This document shows positions 27,014 through 36,867 of a stretch of 64,000 nucleotides of DNA, in pieces; within the stretch, counting starts at the first letter, position 1; each line of letters starts with the position of its first letter. Source of the DNA: Thermoplasmata archaeon (GTDB lineage Archaea > Thermoplasmatota > Thermoplasmata > RBG-16-68-12 > JAGMCJ01); the NCBI GenBank assembly GCA_023136265.1, contig JAGLRN010000025.1, forward strand, positions 1 to 64,000, read 5' to 3'. A program made the position numbers and the translations under genes. The notes below the pieces were generated by a model, which saw only the letters and a program-made list of their open reading frames with translations, was not told the DNA's origin and searched no databases.

Positions 27014-27847
27014 TTGGCGAACGAGAGGAAGATTGTGGAAGAAAAAATCCGCAGGATACTCCTGAAGGAGCACCTCATGGCGAGGACGCGGAGAGCAGGC
27101 TTCGGCGGTCTGGACATTCAGAGGACTCCGATGGGATACAGGGTTACACTCGTCACTGAGAGACCTGGATTGGTCATTGGACGGAAGGGAGCTACGATTA
27201 AGCAACTCACTCAGGCGGTCGAGGCGAAATTCGGGTTCGAGAATCCCCAGATCGAAGTCCAAGAGGTTGAGAATGCTAGCCTCAACTCGCAAATCATGGC
27301 CGAGAAACTGGCGAGTGCCCTCGAAAGAGGCTGGCACTTCAGGAGGGCGGGCCACTCAACGGTCAGGAGGATAATGGGATCCGGGGCCAAAGGATGCCTT
27401 GTGGTCATCTCGGGCAAGATAACAGGCCAGCGGCACAGGATGGAGAAGTTCAAGGCTGGGCACATCAAATTCTGTGGTGAACCCAAGCAGCTCTGGATGA
27501 GAGAGGGATTCGCCATCGCCAAGGTCAAACTCGGAGTCATTGGAGTGAAGGTACAGATCATGGACCCGAGAGCGAAACTTCCAGATGAAATCGAAATCGT
27601 CGACAGGGAACCGGAAGCCGAGGCCGAAGAACCTGCGGCAGAGGAGCCGACTGAGGTCGAGGATGCCCCTAGAGCCGAAACAGAACCCCCTCCAGACAAG
27701 GAAGTCTCGAACAAGAAGGCCCAACCAGAAGAAGTGAAGGACGAAGCGGAAACCAAGGAGGTTGAAGATGGCACTGCTGAGGACGAGCGAGATAAGGGAG
27801 ATGAACATAGAGGAGAGGCAGAAGAAGCTAAAAGAGCTCAGGAATGA
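27014..27847 (+). CDS. rps3: 30S ribosomal protein S3 with long acidic C-terminal extension (TTG start)
   Basis: RTRRAGFGGLDIQRTPMGYRVTLVTERPGLVIGRKGATIK (KH domain). Confidence 0.94.
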   Translation: MANERKIVEEKIRRILLKEHLMARTRRAGFGGLDIQRTPMGYRVTLVTERPGLVIGRKGATIKQLTQAVEAKFGFENPQIEVQEVENASLNSQIMAEKLASALERGWHFRRAGHSTVRRIMGSGAKGCLVVISGKITGQRHRMEKFKAGHIKFCGEPKQLWMREGFAIAKVKLGVIGVKVQIMDPRAKLPDEIEIVDREPEAEAEEPAAEEPTEVEDAPRAETEPPPDKEVSNKKAQPEEVKDEAETKEVEDGTAEDERDKGDEHRGEAEEAKRAQE

Positions 27848-28001
27848 CCTCATGCACGAAAGAGGAGTCGCAGCCATGGGCGGTGCCCCAGCAAGTCCAG
27901 GTAGGATTAGGGCGATTAGGTCCAACATATCACGATTACTCACGATAATCCGGGAAGAGGAGACGAAAGAGAAGGAGGCAGTCAAGGAGGATAAGAAATA
28001 A
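27768..28001 (+). CDS. rpl29: 50S ribosomal protein L29
   Basis: [33 protein letters not shown]. Confidence 0.93.
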   Translation: MALLRTSEIREMNIEERQKKLKELRNDLMHERGVAAMGGAPASPGRIRAIRSNISRLLTIIREEETKEKEAVKEDKK

Positions 28002-28300
28002 TGGCTGGGATCTGCCCAGTTTGTGGGCTTCCACAAGAATTGTGCATGTGCGAAGAGATAGCAAGGGAACAGCAGCGCATAAGGATCTACAGTGACAGGA
28101 GGCGTTATGGAAAGGTGGTCACAATCGTCGAGGGAATCGATGCCGCCGACATCGACGTCGAGGACCTGGCAAAGAGGCTGAAGACGAAGTGCGCTGCAGG
28201 CGGCACAGTGAAGGGAGGACGAATCGAGCTCCAGGGAGAACACAAGAAGAAGGTCAAGCTTGCCCTGGAGAAAATAGGGTTCACAGTCGAGATCAGATGA
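28001..28300 (+). CDS. Translation initiation factor aIF1 (SUI1 family)
   Basis: [25 protein letters not shown]…[20 protein letters not shown]. Confidence 0.95.
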   Translation: MAGICPVCGLPQELCMCEEIAREQQRIRIYSDRRRYGKVVTIVEGIDAADIDVEDLAKRLKTKCAAGGTVKGGRIELQGEHKKKVKLALEKIGFTVEIR

Positions 28301-28301
28301 T

Positions 28302-28565
28302 GTGAAGAGGTCTACGATGCTCCACAAACATGAGCTGATAGGGCTGGAAGCAGAGATCATCAGCTCGACTTGCAGTACCCTTGTCGGGTTCAGGGGGACT
28401 GTGGTGGACGAGACCAAGAACACCATAGTGATTGAGGTGAAGGACGTGGAAAAGACGATACCGAAGCGGGGAACGCTGTTCAGGTTCCATATCGACGGAG
28501 GCATTGACATAGATGGAGCGAGACTCCTCCACCGTCCGGAAGACAGGACAAAACGAGCGAGGTGA
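28302..28565 (+). CDS. rnp1: Ribonuclease P protein component 1 (Rpp29/Pop4)
   Basis: HELIGLEAEIISSTCSTLVGFRGTVVDETKNTIVIE; location in spc operon. Confidence 0.92.
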   Translation: MKRSTMLHKHELIGLEAEIISSTCSTLVGFRGTVVDETKNTIVIEVKDVEKTIPKRGTLFRFHIDGGIDIDGARLLHRPEDRTKRAR

Positions 28566-28568
28566 AGC

Positions 28569-28907
28569 ATGCAGAAGAAGAAGGCGAGAGACATCGGAAT
28601 CGACGTTCCCACTCCAAAGAAGAGTTGCGACGACGCATACTGTCCTTTCCATGGGAATCTTCCGGTAAGGGGTCAGATCCTGGAGGGGAAAGTGAAGTCC
28701 GACCGGATGAAGAACACAATAGTCGTGGAAAGGGAGTACATCAGGCTGATACCGAAGTACGAGAGATACGAGAAGCGGACAAGGAAATACCTGGCTCACA
28801 GCCCCCCATGTCTGGAGGTCGAGCTCGGAGACAGGGTGGCGATAATGGAATGCCGCCCGCTCAGCAAGACGGTCACATACGTTGCGATCGAGAAGAGGGA
28901 GGATTAG
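28569..28907 (+). CDS. rps17: 30S ribosomal protein S17
   Basis: [35 protein letters not shown]. Confidence 0.95.
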   Translation: MQKKKARDIGIDVPTPKKSCDDAYCPFHGNLPVRGQILEGKVKSDRMKNTIVVEREYIRLIPKYERYEKRTRKYLAHSPPCLEVELGDRVAIMECRPLSKTVTYVAIEKRED

Positions 28908-28911
28908 CCGA

Positions 28912-29310
28912 ATGAAGGGGATAGCCGGAAGACAGACAAGAGGTCTTCCAAAAGGAGCGTATCTGAGTTGCATAGACAACACGGGAGCGAGGGTCGTCCA
29001 GATCGTGGATGTCCCCAAATACCACGGCACGTTGAGACGGTATCCGAGCGCAGGAATCGGCGATCTACTTGTTGTCAGCGTGAAGAAGGGGACGCCTGAG
29101 ATGAGGAAACAGCTTGTGTATGCTGTCATAGTCAGACAGAAAAGGCCGTTCAGAAGGTCGGACGGAGTGATGGTCCAGTTTGAGGACAATGCCGTGGTGA
29201 TTACGACGCCCACGGGCGAGACGAAGGGCACGGACATCAAAGGTCCCGTTGCGAGGGAAGCCGCCGAGAGATGGCCTCGCATCGCCGCGACGGCGTCGAT
29301 TATAGTATGA
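28912..29310 (+). CDS. rpl14: 50S ribosomal protein L14
   Basis: [32 protein letters not shown]. Confidence 0.96.
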   Translation: MKGIAGRQTRGLPKGAYLSCIDNTGARVVQIVDVPKYHGTLRRYPSAGIGDLLVVSVKKGTPEMRKQLVYAVIVRQKRPFRRSDGVMVQFEDNAVVITTPTGETKGTDIKGPVAREAAERWPRIAATASIIV

Positions 29311-29320
29311 GGGTGTGAAG

Positions 29321-29695
29321 ATGAAAAGCGGGAAGGCGAGAAAGCAAAGAAAGGATCTGTACACAGCCTCCTGGCATAAGAGGAGGAAGAGGATGTCTGC
29401 GCACCTGTCCGAGAAGTATCTCGGAGACGAGAAGAAGGCCTACCCGCGCGCGGTACCCATCCGCAAAGGGGACACCGTGCGCATCACCCGTGGGGCCGAC
29501 AAAGGTCACGAAGGCAAGGTTGCCACGACGGATACGAAGAGCATGACGATTACAATCGAGGGCCTGACGAGAAAGAAGGCGGACGGTACTCAGATCGGAA
29601 AGAAGATCCATCCGTCGAACTTGACAATAACGAAGCTGGATCTCTCCGACCCTATGAGGAGAGAGAAATTCGAAGCGTTGGGAGATAGAGAATGA
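29321..29695 (+). CDS. rpl24: 50S ribosomal protein L24
   Basis: VRITRGADKGHEGKVATTDTKSMTITIEGLT (KOW). Confidence 0.95.
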   Translation: MKSGKARKQRKDLYTASWHKRRKRMSAHLSEKYLGDEKKAYPRAVPIRKGDTVRITRGADKGHEGKVATTDTKSMTITIEGLTRKKADGTQIGKKIHPSNLTITKLDLSDPMRREKFEALGDRE

Positions 29696-30402
29696 AGAAA
29701 CATCTGAAGCGACTGGCATCACCAAGGAGCTGGATGATTCCGAGGAAGAAACACAAGTGGGTGACAAGACCTAGACCAGGACCCCACGGCATGGAAGAGT
29801 CGATTCCCCTGCAACTCATCCTGAGGGACATGCTCCACTACTGTGACAGTTCCAGGGAAGCTAGAATACTCCTTTCCTCGAGAGGCGTCCTGGTAGACGG
29901 GAAGCCCGTGAGGGATCTGAAGAGAGGCGTCGGTCTGATGGACGTTCTCTCGTTCGAGCAGAAGAAGGAGCACTTCAGGATGCTTATCGACACGAAAGGT
30001 AGGCTTCAACTAGTTGGAATAGACGCCAAGCAGGCAAAGTGGAAGCTCTCAAGAATCGAGGGGAAGACGACTGTGAGAGGCGGAAGGATTCAGCTCAATC
30101 TGTACGACGGCAGGAACATCCTCCTCGACAAGAATGCATACAAGCCCGGGGACGTCTTGAAGATCAGCGTTCCTGACCAAAAGATAAAGGATCACTACGA
30201 GTTGACGAAGGGAAACATCGCCCTCCTTGTCGGTGGAAAGCACGTTGGAGAGTTCGCCAAGCTTGAGGAGTATGGAAAAACCAGAAACCCGAGGGAGAAC
30301 GAGGTCATGTTCGAGGAGGGCTTCAGCACATCCCTCAGGAATGTCTTCGTCGTAGGGAAGAAGGCCCCTGAAATCAAGATACCAGAAACAAAGGTCGTCT
30401 AG
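29692..30402 (+). CDS. rps4e: 30S ribosomal protein S4e
   Basis: KKHLKRLASPRSWMIPRKKHKWVTRPRPGPHGMEESIPL. Confidence 0.96.
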   Translation: MKKHLKRLASPRSWMIPRKKHKWVTRPRPGPHGMEESIPLQLILRDMLHYCDSSREARILLSSRGVLVDGKPVRDLKRGVGLMDVLSFEQKKEHFRMLIDTKGRLQLVGIDAKQAKWKLSRIEGKTTVRGGRIQLNLYDGRNILLDKNAYKPGDVLKISVPDQKIKDHYELTKGNIALLVGGKHVGEFAKLEEYGKTRNPRENEVMFEEGFSTSLRNVFVVGKKAPEIKIPETKVV

Positions 30403-30410
30403 GCGAAGGT

Positions 30411-30920
30411 GTGAGTGACGTGAGAGACTTGAGAATCGAGAAAACCGTGGTCAACATCGGCGTGGGCGAGGCAGGAGAGAGACTCCTCAAGGCTCAGAAG
30501 GTCCTGGAGATGCTGACAGGCCAGAAGCCAGTGGAGACCATTTCGAAGACGACGAACAAGGATCTTGGCATAAGAGAGGGCATGCCGATAGGGTGCAAAG
30601 TGACGTTGAGAGGCGAGAGGGCTGAGGATTTCCTCAAGCGGGCCCTTTGGGTGAAGAACAACAAACTCGCAAAGTACAACTTCGACCCTGAGGGGAACTT
30701 CTCGTTTGGCGTTCCTGACTACACGGAGTTCGAGGGGATGAAGTACAATCCCGAGATCGGAATCTTCGGGATGGACGTCTCCGTGAGTCTCAAGCGGCCT
30801 GGTTACAGGGTGACCAAGAGAAGGAGAAGAGCGTCAAAGCTCCCAGTCAGGCACAGAGTGACCCGTGAAGAAGGGGTTCAATTCATACAGGACACGTTTG
30901 ACATTGAGGTAGTCGGATGA
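30411..30920 (+). CDS. rpl5: 50S ribosomal protein L5 (GTG start)
   Basis: [36 protein letters not shown]. Confidence 0.95.
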   Translation: MSDVRDLRIEKTVVNIGVGEAGERLLKAQKVLEMLTGQKPVETISKTTNKDLGIREGMPIGCKVTLRGERAEDFLKRALWVKNNKLAKYNFDPEGNFSFGVPDYTEFEGMKYNPEIGIFGMDVSVSLKRPGYRVTKRRRRASKLPVRHRVTREEGVQFIQDTFDIEVVG

Positions 30921-31063
30921 AACCGAAGAAGGAGTTCGGAAGAAAGAGAGGCTGCAAGCGATGCGGGCGCAAGCGAGGCATAATCAGAAGGAGCAGAATC
31001 TATCTCTGCCGCCAATGCTTTCGCGAAGTTGCCTTCGAGCTCGGCTTCCGGAAGTACTCATAG
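30917..31063 (+). CDS. rps14: 30S ribosomal protein S14 (zinc-binding type)
   Basis: [48 protein letters not shown]; missing from supplied ORF track. Confidence 0.95.
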   Translation: MKPKKEFGRKRGCKRCGRKRGIIRRSRIYLCRQCFREVAFELGFRKYS

Positions 31064-31462
31064 GTGATAAGCGTGCAACATGACCCATTGAACGATGCCA
31101 TGATTCGCATAAAGAATGCGGAACTCTCTGGGAAGAGGAAGTGCATGATCAGGCCATCCTCCAAACTCATCGCCAGGGTACTCAAGGTGATGCAGGAGAA
31201 TAGGTTCATCAGGAAGTTCGAATATGTAGAGGATGGTAAATCTGGGATATTCGAAGTGGAACTCAACGGAAACATAAACAACTGCGGTGTCATAAAGCCC
31301 CGCTTCTCCGTGAGGAGGGTGAACCTTGAGAAGTACGAATCGAGGTTTCTGCCCGCCCAAGACTTCGGTGTCCTCATCTTGACGACGACGGAAGGTGTAC
31401 TATCTCACTCGAGAGCGAAGGAGCTGGGTGTCGGCGGAAAGCTGCTTGCGTTTGTGTATTAG
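31064..31462 (+). CDS. rps8: 30S ribosomal protein S8
   Basis: DPLNDAMIRIKNAELSGKRKCMIRPSSKLIARVLKVMQ. Confidence 0.95.
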   Translation: MISVQHDPLNDAMIRIKNAELSGKRKCMIRPSSKLIARVLKVMQENRFIRKFEYVEDGKSGIFEVELNGNINNCGVIKPRFSVRRVNLEKYESRFLPAQDFGVLILTTTEGVLSHSRAKELGVGGKLLAFVY

Positions 31463-31471
31463 GGGATATCA

Positions 31472-32032
31472 ATGCCAGTATCAGGAAAGGTTGAGGAAAG
31501 AATCGGAATCCCCGACGGTGTCGATGTAACGGTCGAAGAGGATGACGTCACTGTCTCCAGCCAAGGCTCCACCGTCGAGAGACGTTTCGCCCATCCCTTA
31601 GTCTCGGTTGTCAAGGATGGAGATGAAATCGTGGTGTTATGCGGGTACCCGAAGAAAAAGGAAGCGGCTTTGGTGGGGACGTTTGCATCTCATATAAGAA
31701 ACATGATACTGGGCATGGCGAAGGGATTCGAGTGCACAATGAGAATCGTCTACTCTCACTTCCCAATGAAGGTCTCCGTAAATGAGGAGCGGAAGATCGT
31801 GCTGATTGAGAACTTCCTGGGAGAAAGGCATCACAGGACGGCCAGGATAATGGGCGAGACCGAGGTTTCGATTAAGGGGGACACAGTGATACTGAAGGGG
31901 AACAACAAAGAGGACGTGGGTCAGTCGGCCGCGAATATCGAGCAGGCGACGAAGATTAGAGGATTCGATCCTCGAGTCTTTCAGGACGGTGTCTACGTGA
32001 CAGAGAAACCCAGGGTGCAGGAGAATGAGTGA
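31472..32032 (+). CDS. rpl6: 50S ribosomal protein L6
   Basis: RIGIPDGVDVTVEEDDVTVSSQGSTVERRF…HIRNMILGMAKGFECTMRIVYSHFPMKV. Confidence 0.95.
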   Translation: MPVSGKVEERIGIPDGVDVTVEEDDVTVSSQGSTVERRFAHPLVSVVKDGDEIVVLCGYPKKKEAALVGTFASHIRNMILGMAKGFECTMRIVYSHFPMKVSVNEERKIVLIENFLGERHHRTARIMGETEVSIKGDTVILKGNNKEDVGQSAANIEQATKIRGFDPRVFQDGVYVTEKPRVQENE

Positions 32033-32684
32033 GAAGAGGGCTAAGAAGGTCGAGAGAAAGGCAGAACTGCCAACGCTGACAGAGATAGGTAAGGCCAGAA
32101 AGGCTGAGCTCATCGAGATGTGCGAGTCTCAGGGCCTCGATACGGAAGGGACAGTCGCTGAACTCAGGAAGAGACTGAGGAGCCGTCTGAAAGAGGAAGA
32201 AGAGGAAATCGAAATCGTAGAGGAAGAGGCGGTACGACCAAAGATAAAACCCGTTCTGGATGACGAGACAAAGATGCTTCTCAAGCTCAGGGAAAGACAG
32301 AAGCGGAAGAGACCCGCGTTCAGGAGACAGGAGTGGTTTAGATACAAGAAGTTGGGCAAGAGCTGGAGGAAACCACGCGGCCTTCATTCAAAGATGAGAA
32401 AGGGGTTGAAGTACAGACCCAAGATGGTGTCGGTCGGATATCGATCACCGCGAAAGGTCAGAGGACTCCATCCTTCAGGCTTTAGGGATGCCCTCATCCA
32501 CAATGTGAAAGAACTAGAAGTGCTTGACCCGAAGACCCAAGCGGCCCGCATCGGGCACTCAGTAGGGACTAGGAAGCGTGTTGAGATTGAGGCAAGAGCG
32601 GACGAGATTGGAATCCGCATACTGAACAGGAGCATGGTTCATGAACCTGAAGAATCAGAGGAGAATGGCAGCCAGTCTTCTTAA
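32025..32684 (+). CDS. rpl32e: 50S ribosomal protein L32e with N-terminal SAP-like domain
   Basis: RPAFRRQEWFRYKKLGKSWRKPRGLHSKMRKGLKYRPKMVSVGYRSPRKVRGLHPSG; N-term KAELIEMCESQGLDTEGTVAELRKRLRSRL. Confidence 0.94.
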   Translation: MSEKRAKKVERKAELPTLTEIGKARKAELIEMCESQGLDTEGTVAELRKRLRSRLKEEEEEIEIVEEEAVRPKIKPVLDDETKMLLKLRERQKRKRPAFRRQEWFRYKKLGKSWRKPRGLHSKMRKGLKYRPKMVSVGYRSPRKVRGLHPSGFRDALIHNVKELEVLDPKTQAARIGHSVGTRKRVEIEARADEIGIRILNRSMVHEPEESEENGSQSS

Positions 32685-33096
32685 GTGCGGGGTCAATAGA
32701 GTGTGGATCGACCCGCTCCGAATGGAAGATGTAGCCGATGCCATAACAAGGACAGACATCCGAATCCAGATTGATGCAGGAGCGATAAAGGCAAAGCAGA
32801 AGAGAGGAATCTCAAGAGGCAGGACAAGATACTACAGGGACCAGAGAAAGAAGGGCAGAGGCAGAGGCCAAGGAAGCCGGAAGGGCACCAGCAAGGCCAG
32901 GAAGCCGAAGAAGGAGAGGTGGATTCAGACGATCCGACCGATAAGAGAGAGACTGCGTGAGCTCCGAGACGAGGGGAAGATAGAGGTATCGACGTACAGG
33001 AAATTCTATCTCCAGGCGAAGGGCGGGGTCTTCAAGAGCAAATCACATCTCGAGACCCACCTCAGGTCAGGCGGATATCTTAAGGAGGATGAGTGA
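32641..33096 (+). CDS. rpl19e: 50S ribosomal protein L19e
   Basis: MNLKNQRRMAASLLKCGVNRVWIDPLRMEDVADAITRTDIR. Confidence 0.95.
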   Translation: MNLKNQRRMAASLLKCGVNRVWIDPLRMEDVADAITRTDIRIQIDAGAIKAKQKRGISRGRTRYYRDQRKKGRGRGQGSRKGTSKARKPKKERWIQTIRPIRERLRELRDEGKIEVSTYRKFYLQAKGGVFKSKSHLETHLRSGGYLKEDE

Positions 33097-33599
33097 TGGT
33101 CAGGGGTCCGAGAAAGAGGGTGGCCTTCCGGAGGAGACGCAATGGAAGGACGGACTACAGGCTCAGGTCGAGATTGCTGAGGTCCGGTCTACCCAGAGCT
33201 GTCGTCAGAGCCTCCAACAGGAGCACGGTGGTCCAAATCATGAGTTTCGATCCGCGTGGTGACAGAGTGCTCAGCTCGGCGGTCTCGACCGAGCTCAGGA
33301 AGCTAGGTTGGGAGAAATCGACATCCAACATCCCGGCAGCCTATCTCACGGGATATCTGGCAGGGAAAAGGGCGCTTGAGAGTGGCATTGAGGAGGCGGT
33401 GCTCGATATGGGCTTGCACGTGCCTACGAAAGGATCCAGGATTTTCGCTTCTCTGAAGGGTATGTTGGACGCCGGCCTCCGGATACCCTGCGGCGAGGAG
33501 ATACTTCCAAGTGATGAGAGGACAAGGGGAGAACACATCGGTGAGGACACTGTCAAAGCGTTTGAGGCGGTGAAGTCCAAGATGGAGGATGACAAATGA
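33096..33599 (+). CDS. rpl18: 50S ribosomal protein L18
   Basis: [40 protein letters not shown]. Confidence 0.95.
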   Translation: MVRGPRKRVAFRRRRNGRTDYRLRSRLLRSGLPRAVVRASNRSTVVQIMSFDPRGDRVLSSAVSTELRKLGWEKSTSNIPAAYLTGYLAGKRALESGIEEAVLDMGLHVPTKGSRIFASLKGMLDAGLRIPCGEEILPSDERTRGEHIGEDTVKAFEAVKSKMEDDK

Positions 33600-34369
33600 G
33601 ACGTGACAGGCCAGACTGGCAACCCAAGACAAGACTCGGGAAGATGGTTCTCCGCGGGGAGATATCGAATATGCGGGAAGCACTGGATACAGGCTTTCCG
33701 CTCAAGGAGCCGGAGATAGTGGACATACTGCTCCCTAATCTCGGAGATGAGGTTCTTGATGTTAACATGGTCCAGAGGATGACAGATAGTGGACGGAGAG
33801 TCAACTTCGTCATCGTGGCCGTCGTCGGCAATGAAGACGGTTACGTCGGGCTCGGAAGGACCAAGGGGAAAGAGGTCGGCCCGGCAATAAGAAAGACGAT
33901 AGATGCTGCGAAGCTCAACGTCGTCGAAGTGAAGAGGGGTTGCGGATCATGGGAATGCGGGTGTGGAAGAGCCCACTCCCTTCCGTTCCAGGTCAAGGGC
34001 AAGAGCGGGTCGGTCGAGGTCGTTCTGAAACCCGCACCGAGGGGCATCTCCCTCGCCGTGGGAGGTGTCGCAAAAAGCATACTCAGGCTGGCCGGCATAA
34101 GGGACGCCTGGGGATTCACCAAGGGACACTCAAGGACGACGGTGAACTACGCTTTCGCCGCGTTTGATGCACTGAAGCAGACGGGTGCCATGAAGATGTC
34201 CCAAGAGCAGTCCAAGAAGCTCTGCATAGTCTCTGGGCCAATTGAGATTCGGGCAGAAGATGACACGCTGGAACCACCCGTGGTGACCGAGGACGAACCG
34301 AAGGAAAAGGAGAAAACCTCGGAGGCACAGGGAAAGGAAGGAGAGAAAGCAAAGGAGAAGTCTGAATGA
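33596..34369 (+). CDS. rps5: 30S ribosomal protein S5 with charged C-terminal tail
   Basis: [63 protein letters not shown]. Confidence 0.95.
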   Translation: MRRDRPDWQPKTRLGKMVLRGEISNMREALDTGFPLKEPEIVDILLPNLGDEVLDVNMVQRMTDSGRRVNFVIVAVVGNEDGYVGLGRTKGKEVGPAIRKTIDAAKLNVVEVKRGCGSWECGCGRAHSLPFQVKGKSGSVEVVLKPAPRGISLAVGGVAKSILRLAGIRDAWGFTKGHSRTTVNYAFAAFDALKQTGAMKMSQEQSKKLCIVSGPIEIRAEDDTLEPPVVTEDEPKEKEKTSEAQGKEGEKAKEKSE

Positions 34370-34842
34370 CATATGCGGTCATCAGGGTCAGGGGCACTAT
34401 AGAAATCTCGAAGGACATCGCCGACACGATGAAATTCCTCAGGCTGAACAAGCCGAACCACTGTGTCGTTATCCCAGAGAATCCCCAATACAAGGGGATG
34501 CTTCAGAAGGCGAAGGACTACATCACATGGGGCGAGATTCAGCCAGAAACACTGGCTAGAATGCTTGTCACGAGAGGCGCGGTCGCTGGCCAGAAGGTAA
34601 CTGACTCATACGTCAAGAAGAACTCCAAGTACAAATCAGTAATCGCGTTTGCGAAGGCTGTCGCAAAAGGAGATGAGGCCATGGGTTCGCTGAGCGGGCT
34701 CAGTCCCGTCATGCGACTCCATCCGCCGCTGAAGGGTTTCGAGGGCATCAAGAAGCCATATACGCTTGGGGGCTCTCTCGGATACCGAGGGGAAAAGATA
34801 AATGACCTGTTGACCAGAATGCTGTTCGTTCACGAGGACTAG
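34366..34842 (+). CDS. rpl30: 50S ribosomal protein L30
   Basis: [44 protein letters not shown]. Confidence 0.95.
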   Translation: MTYAVIRVRGTIEISKDIADTMKFLRLNKPNHCVVIPENPQYKGMLQKAKDYITWGEIQPETLARMLVTRGAVAGQKVTDSYVKKNSKYKSVIAFAKAVAKGDEAMGSLSGLSPVMRLHPPLKGFEGIKKPYTLGGSLGYRGEKINDLLTRMLFVHED

Positions 34843-34844
34843 GA

Positions 34845-35294
34845 ATGGGAAGAACATCAAAGCTCAGAGGGAAGAGGACTCACGGAAGAGGCAAGAAGGC
34901 CGGTAGGGGCGCAGGCAAGCGAGGGGGCAGAGGTAACGCTGGCCTTCACAAGCACAAGTACATGACTACAGTCAAGATGAAGGACCCCCACTTCGGTGAC
35001 TACGGCTTCAGGAGACATTTCAGTCTCCTGGTGAAGAAGAACACAATCAATCTCGCAGAAGTCGAGGAGAGGCTCGACGAGATCATACTGGAAGGGTTCG
35101 CAGAAAAGTCCAAGAACCTCGTCACTGTGGACCTGGGAAAGATGGGGGTAGACAAGCTGCTTGGGCGAGGGCATGTCAGGATGAAGATGAAGATAGTCGT
35201 TAACGAAGCGTCTGAATCTGCCATCCGAAAAGTCCAGAAGGCGGGAGGAGAAGTAGTCATACCAGAAACGGAGGAATCGGAGAGGAACGACTGA
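34845..35294 (+). CDS. rpl15: 50S ribosomal protein L15
   Basis: RTSKLRGKRTHGRGKKAGRGAGKRGGRGNAGLHKHK. Confidence 0.95.
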   Translation: MGRTSKLRGKRTHGRGKKAGRGAGKRGGRGNAGLHKHKYMTTVKMKDPHFGDYGFRRHFSLLVKKNTINLAEVEERLDEIILEGFAEKSKNLVTVDLGKMGVDKLLGRGHVRMKMKIVVNEASESAIRKVQKAGGEVVIPETEESERND

Positions 35295-36865
35295 TGGTCG
35301 AAGAGGGAAAGAGCAAGTTGTACGCCCTGAAACCCATCACGGACAGGCTCCCCGCGGTTGCGAAGCCTGTTGGACACGTCCACTTCAGGACCAAGATGCT
35401 CTGGGTCGTTCTCATCCTCGTTCTGTACTTCGCCCTGACCAACGTATTCATCTACGGCCTTGACCCCCAAGAAACCATAGACGTATTCGCGAGTCTCAGA
35501 GCCATCCTCGCTGGGGCACAGGGCTCGCTGATGCATCTGGGCATAGGTCCAATCGTGACCGGGTCCATCATAATGCAGCTCTTCGCGGGATCGAAGATCA
35601 TCAAGCTTGACCTGACCAACGACGAAGACAAGTCCGTGTACCAGGGCACACAGAAGCTCCTCGTCATCATCATGATAGTCGTGGAAGCCATACCGCAGGT
35701 CTTCGGCTTCCTTCACCCTTCGGGGGACTTCGTTTCGAGAATGGAGGGGTTCGCCCCAGGACAGGGAATGCTAATGGCGAACTCTCTGATAGTGGGCCAG
35801 CTGGTCATCGGCAGCTATCTGGTCTTCCTGATGGACGAGGTCGTCTCGAAATGGGGCATAGGAAGCGGCGTCAGCCTGTTCATTGCTGGCGGAGTCTCTC
35901 AGCAGATCTTCGTCGGTACGTTCAACTGGATCCCCACTGAGGCCGGTGGAGTACCCCCGGGTACCATACCAAAGACAATGTGGTACCTGAACAACATGAG
36001 CGTTTCTGGTGTTTCCCAGGGAGGTTTTGAGCAAATCCTTCTCCAGGATCCAAATCCTGTGATTGCCTTGGTCGGGACTATGGTTATCTTCCTCATCGTG
36101 GCATATGCGGAGTCCATGAGAATCGAGCTTCCCTTGGCGCACGGCGCTGCCCGTGGTGCTAGGGGGAGGTATCCGATACGTCTCATCTACGCATCCAACA
36201 TACCGGTCATACTGATGGCAGCCGTGCTGGCAAACGTGAGCATGTTTTCCCTCCTCTTCTGGAACAACCCGGACTGGCCCTTGGTCGGACAGAATTGGAT
36301 GATTGGTTCATACCCAACGTCGGCAGCGGACGCGGAAGCTTTAGGTATCTCGCGTACGACGCCCATGACGGGAGTAGCCTACTACCTCTCGACCGTGATG
36401 GGTGTGAGTGATTGGCTCCTCCCGCTTTTAGGTCCAGACAGGTACGAGCACCTCCTTAGAGGCCACACGTACCTGCAAGTGATCGCTCACCTTCTAATCT
36501 ACGTGACGGTGATGATCGTAGGCTCGATAATCTTCGCCAAGTTTTGGATCGAGACTACGAACATGGGACCGGAGGCGGTCGCCAAGCAAATCGAGGGTAG
36601 CGGAATGCAGATTCCAGGGTTCAGGCGGGACCCGCGGGTTCTCAGGAGAGTGCTGGAGAGGTATATCCCTGTGGTGACTGTCATTAGCGGAGCGGCTGTC
36701 GGCTCCTTGGCCGCGGGTGCAGACCTGCTGGGGACGGTCGGAAATGCCAGCGGAACGGGGGTCCTGCTAGCTGTGGGCATATTAATCCAGTTCTACGAGG
36801 CGATGGGCAGAGAACAGATGATGGAGATGCACCCGGTCTTAAGAGGGTTCTTCGGCTCGGAATGA
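35294..36865 (+). CDS. secY: Preprotein translocase subunit SecY
   Basis: Downstream of L15; multi-TM; GIGPIVTGSIIMQLFAGSKIIKLDLTN…RGARGRYPIRLIYASNIPVIL. Confidence 0.96.
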   Translation: MVEEGKSKLYALKPITDRLPAVAKPVGHVHFRTKMLWVVLILVLYFALTNVFIYGLDPQETIDVFASLRAILAGAQGSLMHLGIGPIVTGSIIMQLFAGSKIIKLDLTNDEDKSVYQGTQKLLVIIMIVVEAIPQVFGFLHPSGDFVSRMEGFAPGQGMLMANSLIVGQLVIGSYLVFLMDEVVSKWGIGSGVSLFIAGGVSQQIFVGTFNWIPTEAGGVPPGTIPKTMWYLNNMSVSGVSQGGFEQILLQDPNPVIALVGTMVIFLIVAYAESMRIELPLAHGAARGARGRYPIRLIYASNIPVILMAAVLANVSMFSLLFWNNPDWPLVGQNWMIGSYPTSAADAEALGISRTTPMTGVAYYLSTVMGVSDWLLPLLGPDRYEHLLRGHTYLQVIAHLLIYVTVMIVGSIIFAKFWIETTNMGPEAVAKQIEGSGMQIPGFRRDPRVLRRVLERYIPVVTVISGAAVGSLAAGADLLGTVGNASGTGVLLAVGILIQFYEAMGREQMMEMHPVLRGFFGSE

Positions 36866-36867
36866 TC

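Noticed and set aside
27356-29282. 418-aa and 329-aa minus-strand ORFs across the ribosomal operon
   Set aside because: Antisense to S3/L29/aIF1/Rpp29/S17/L14, all clearly coding on the plus strand.
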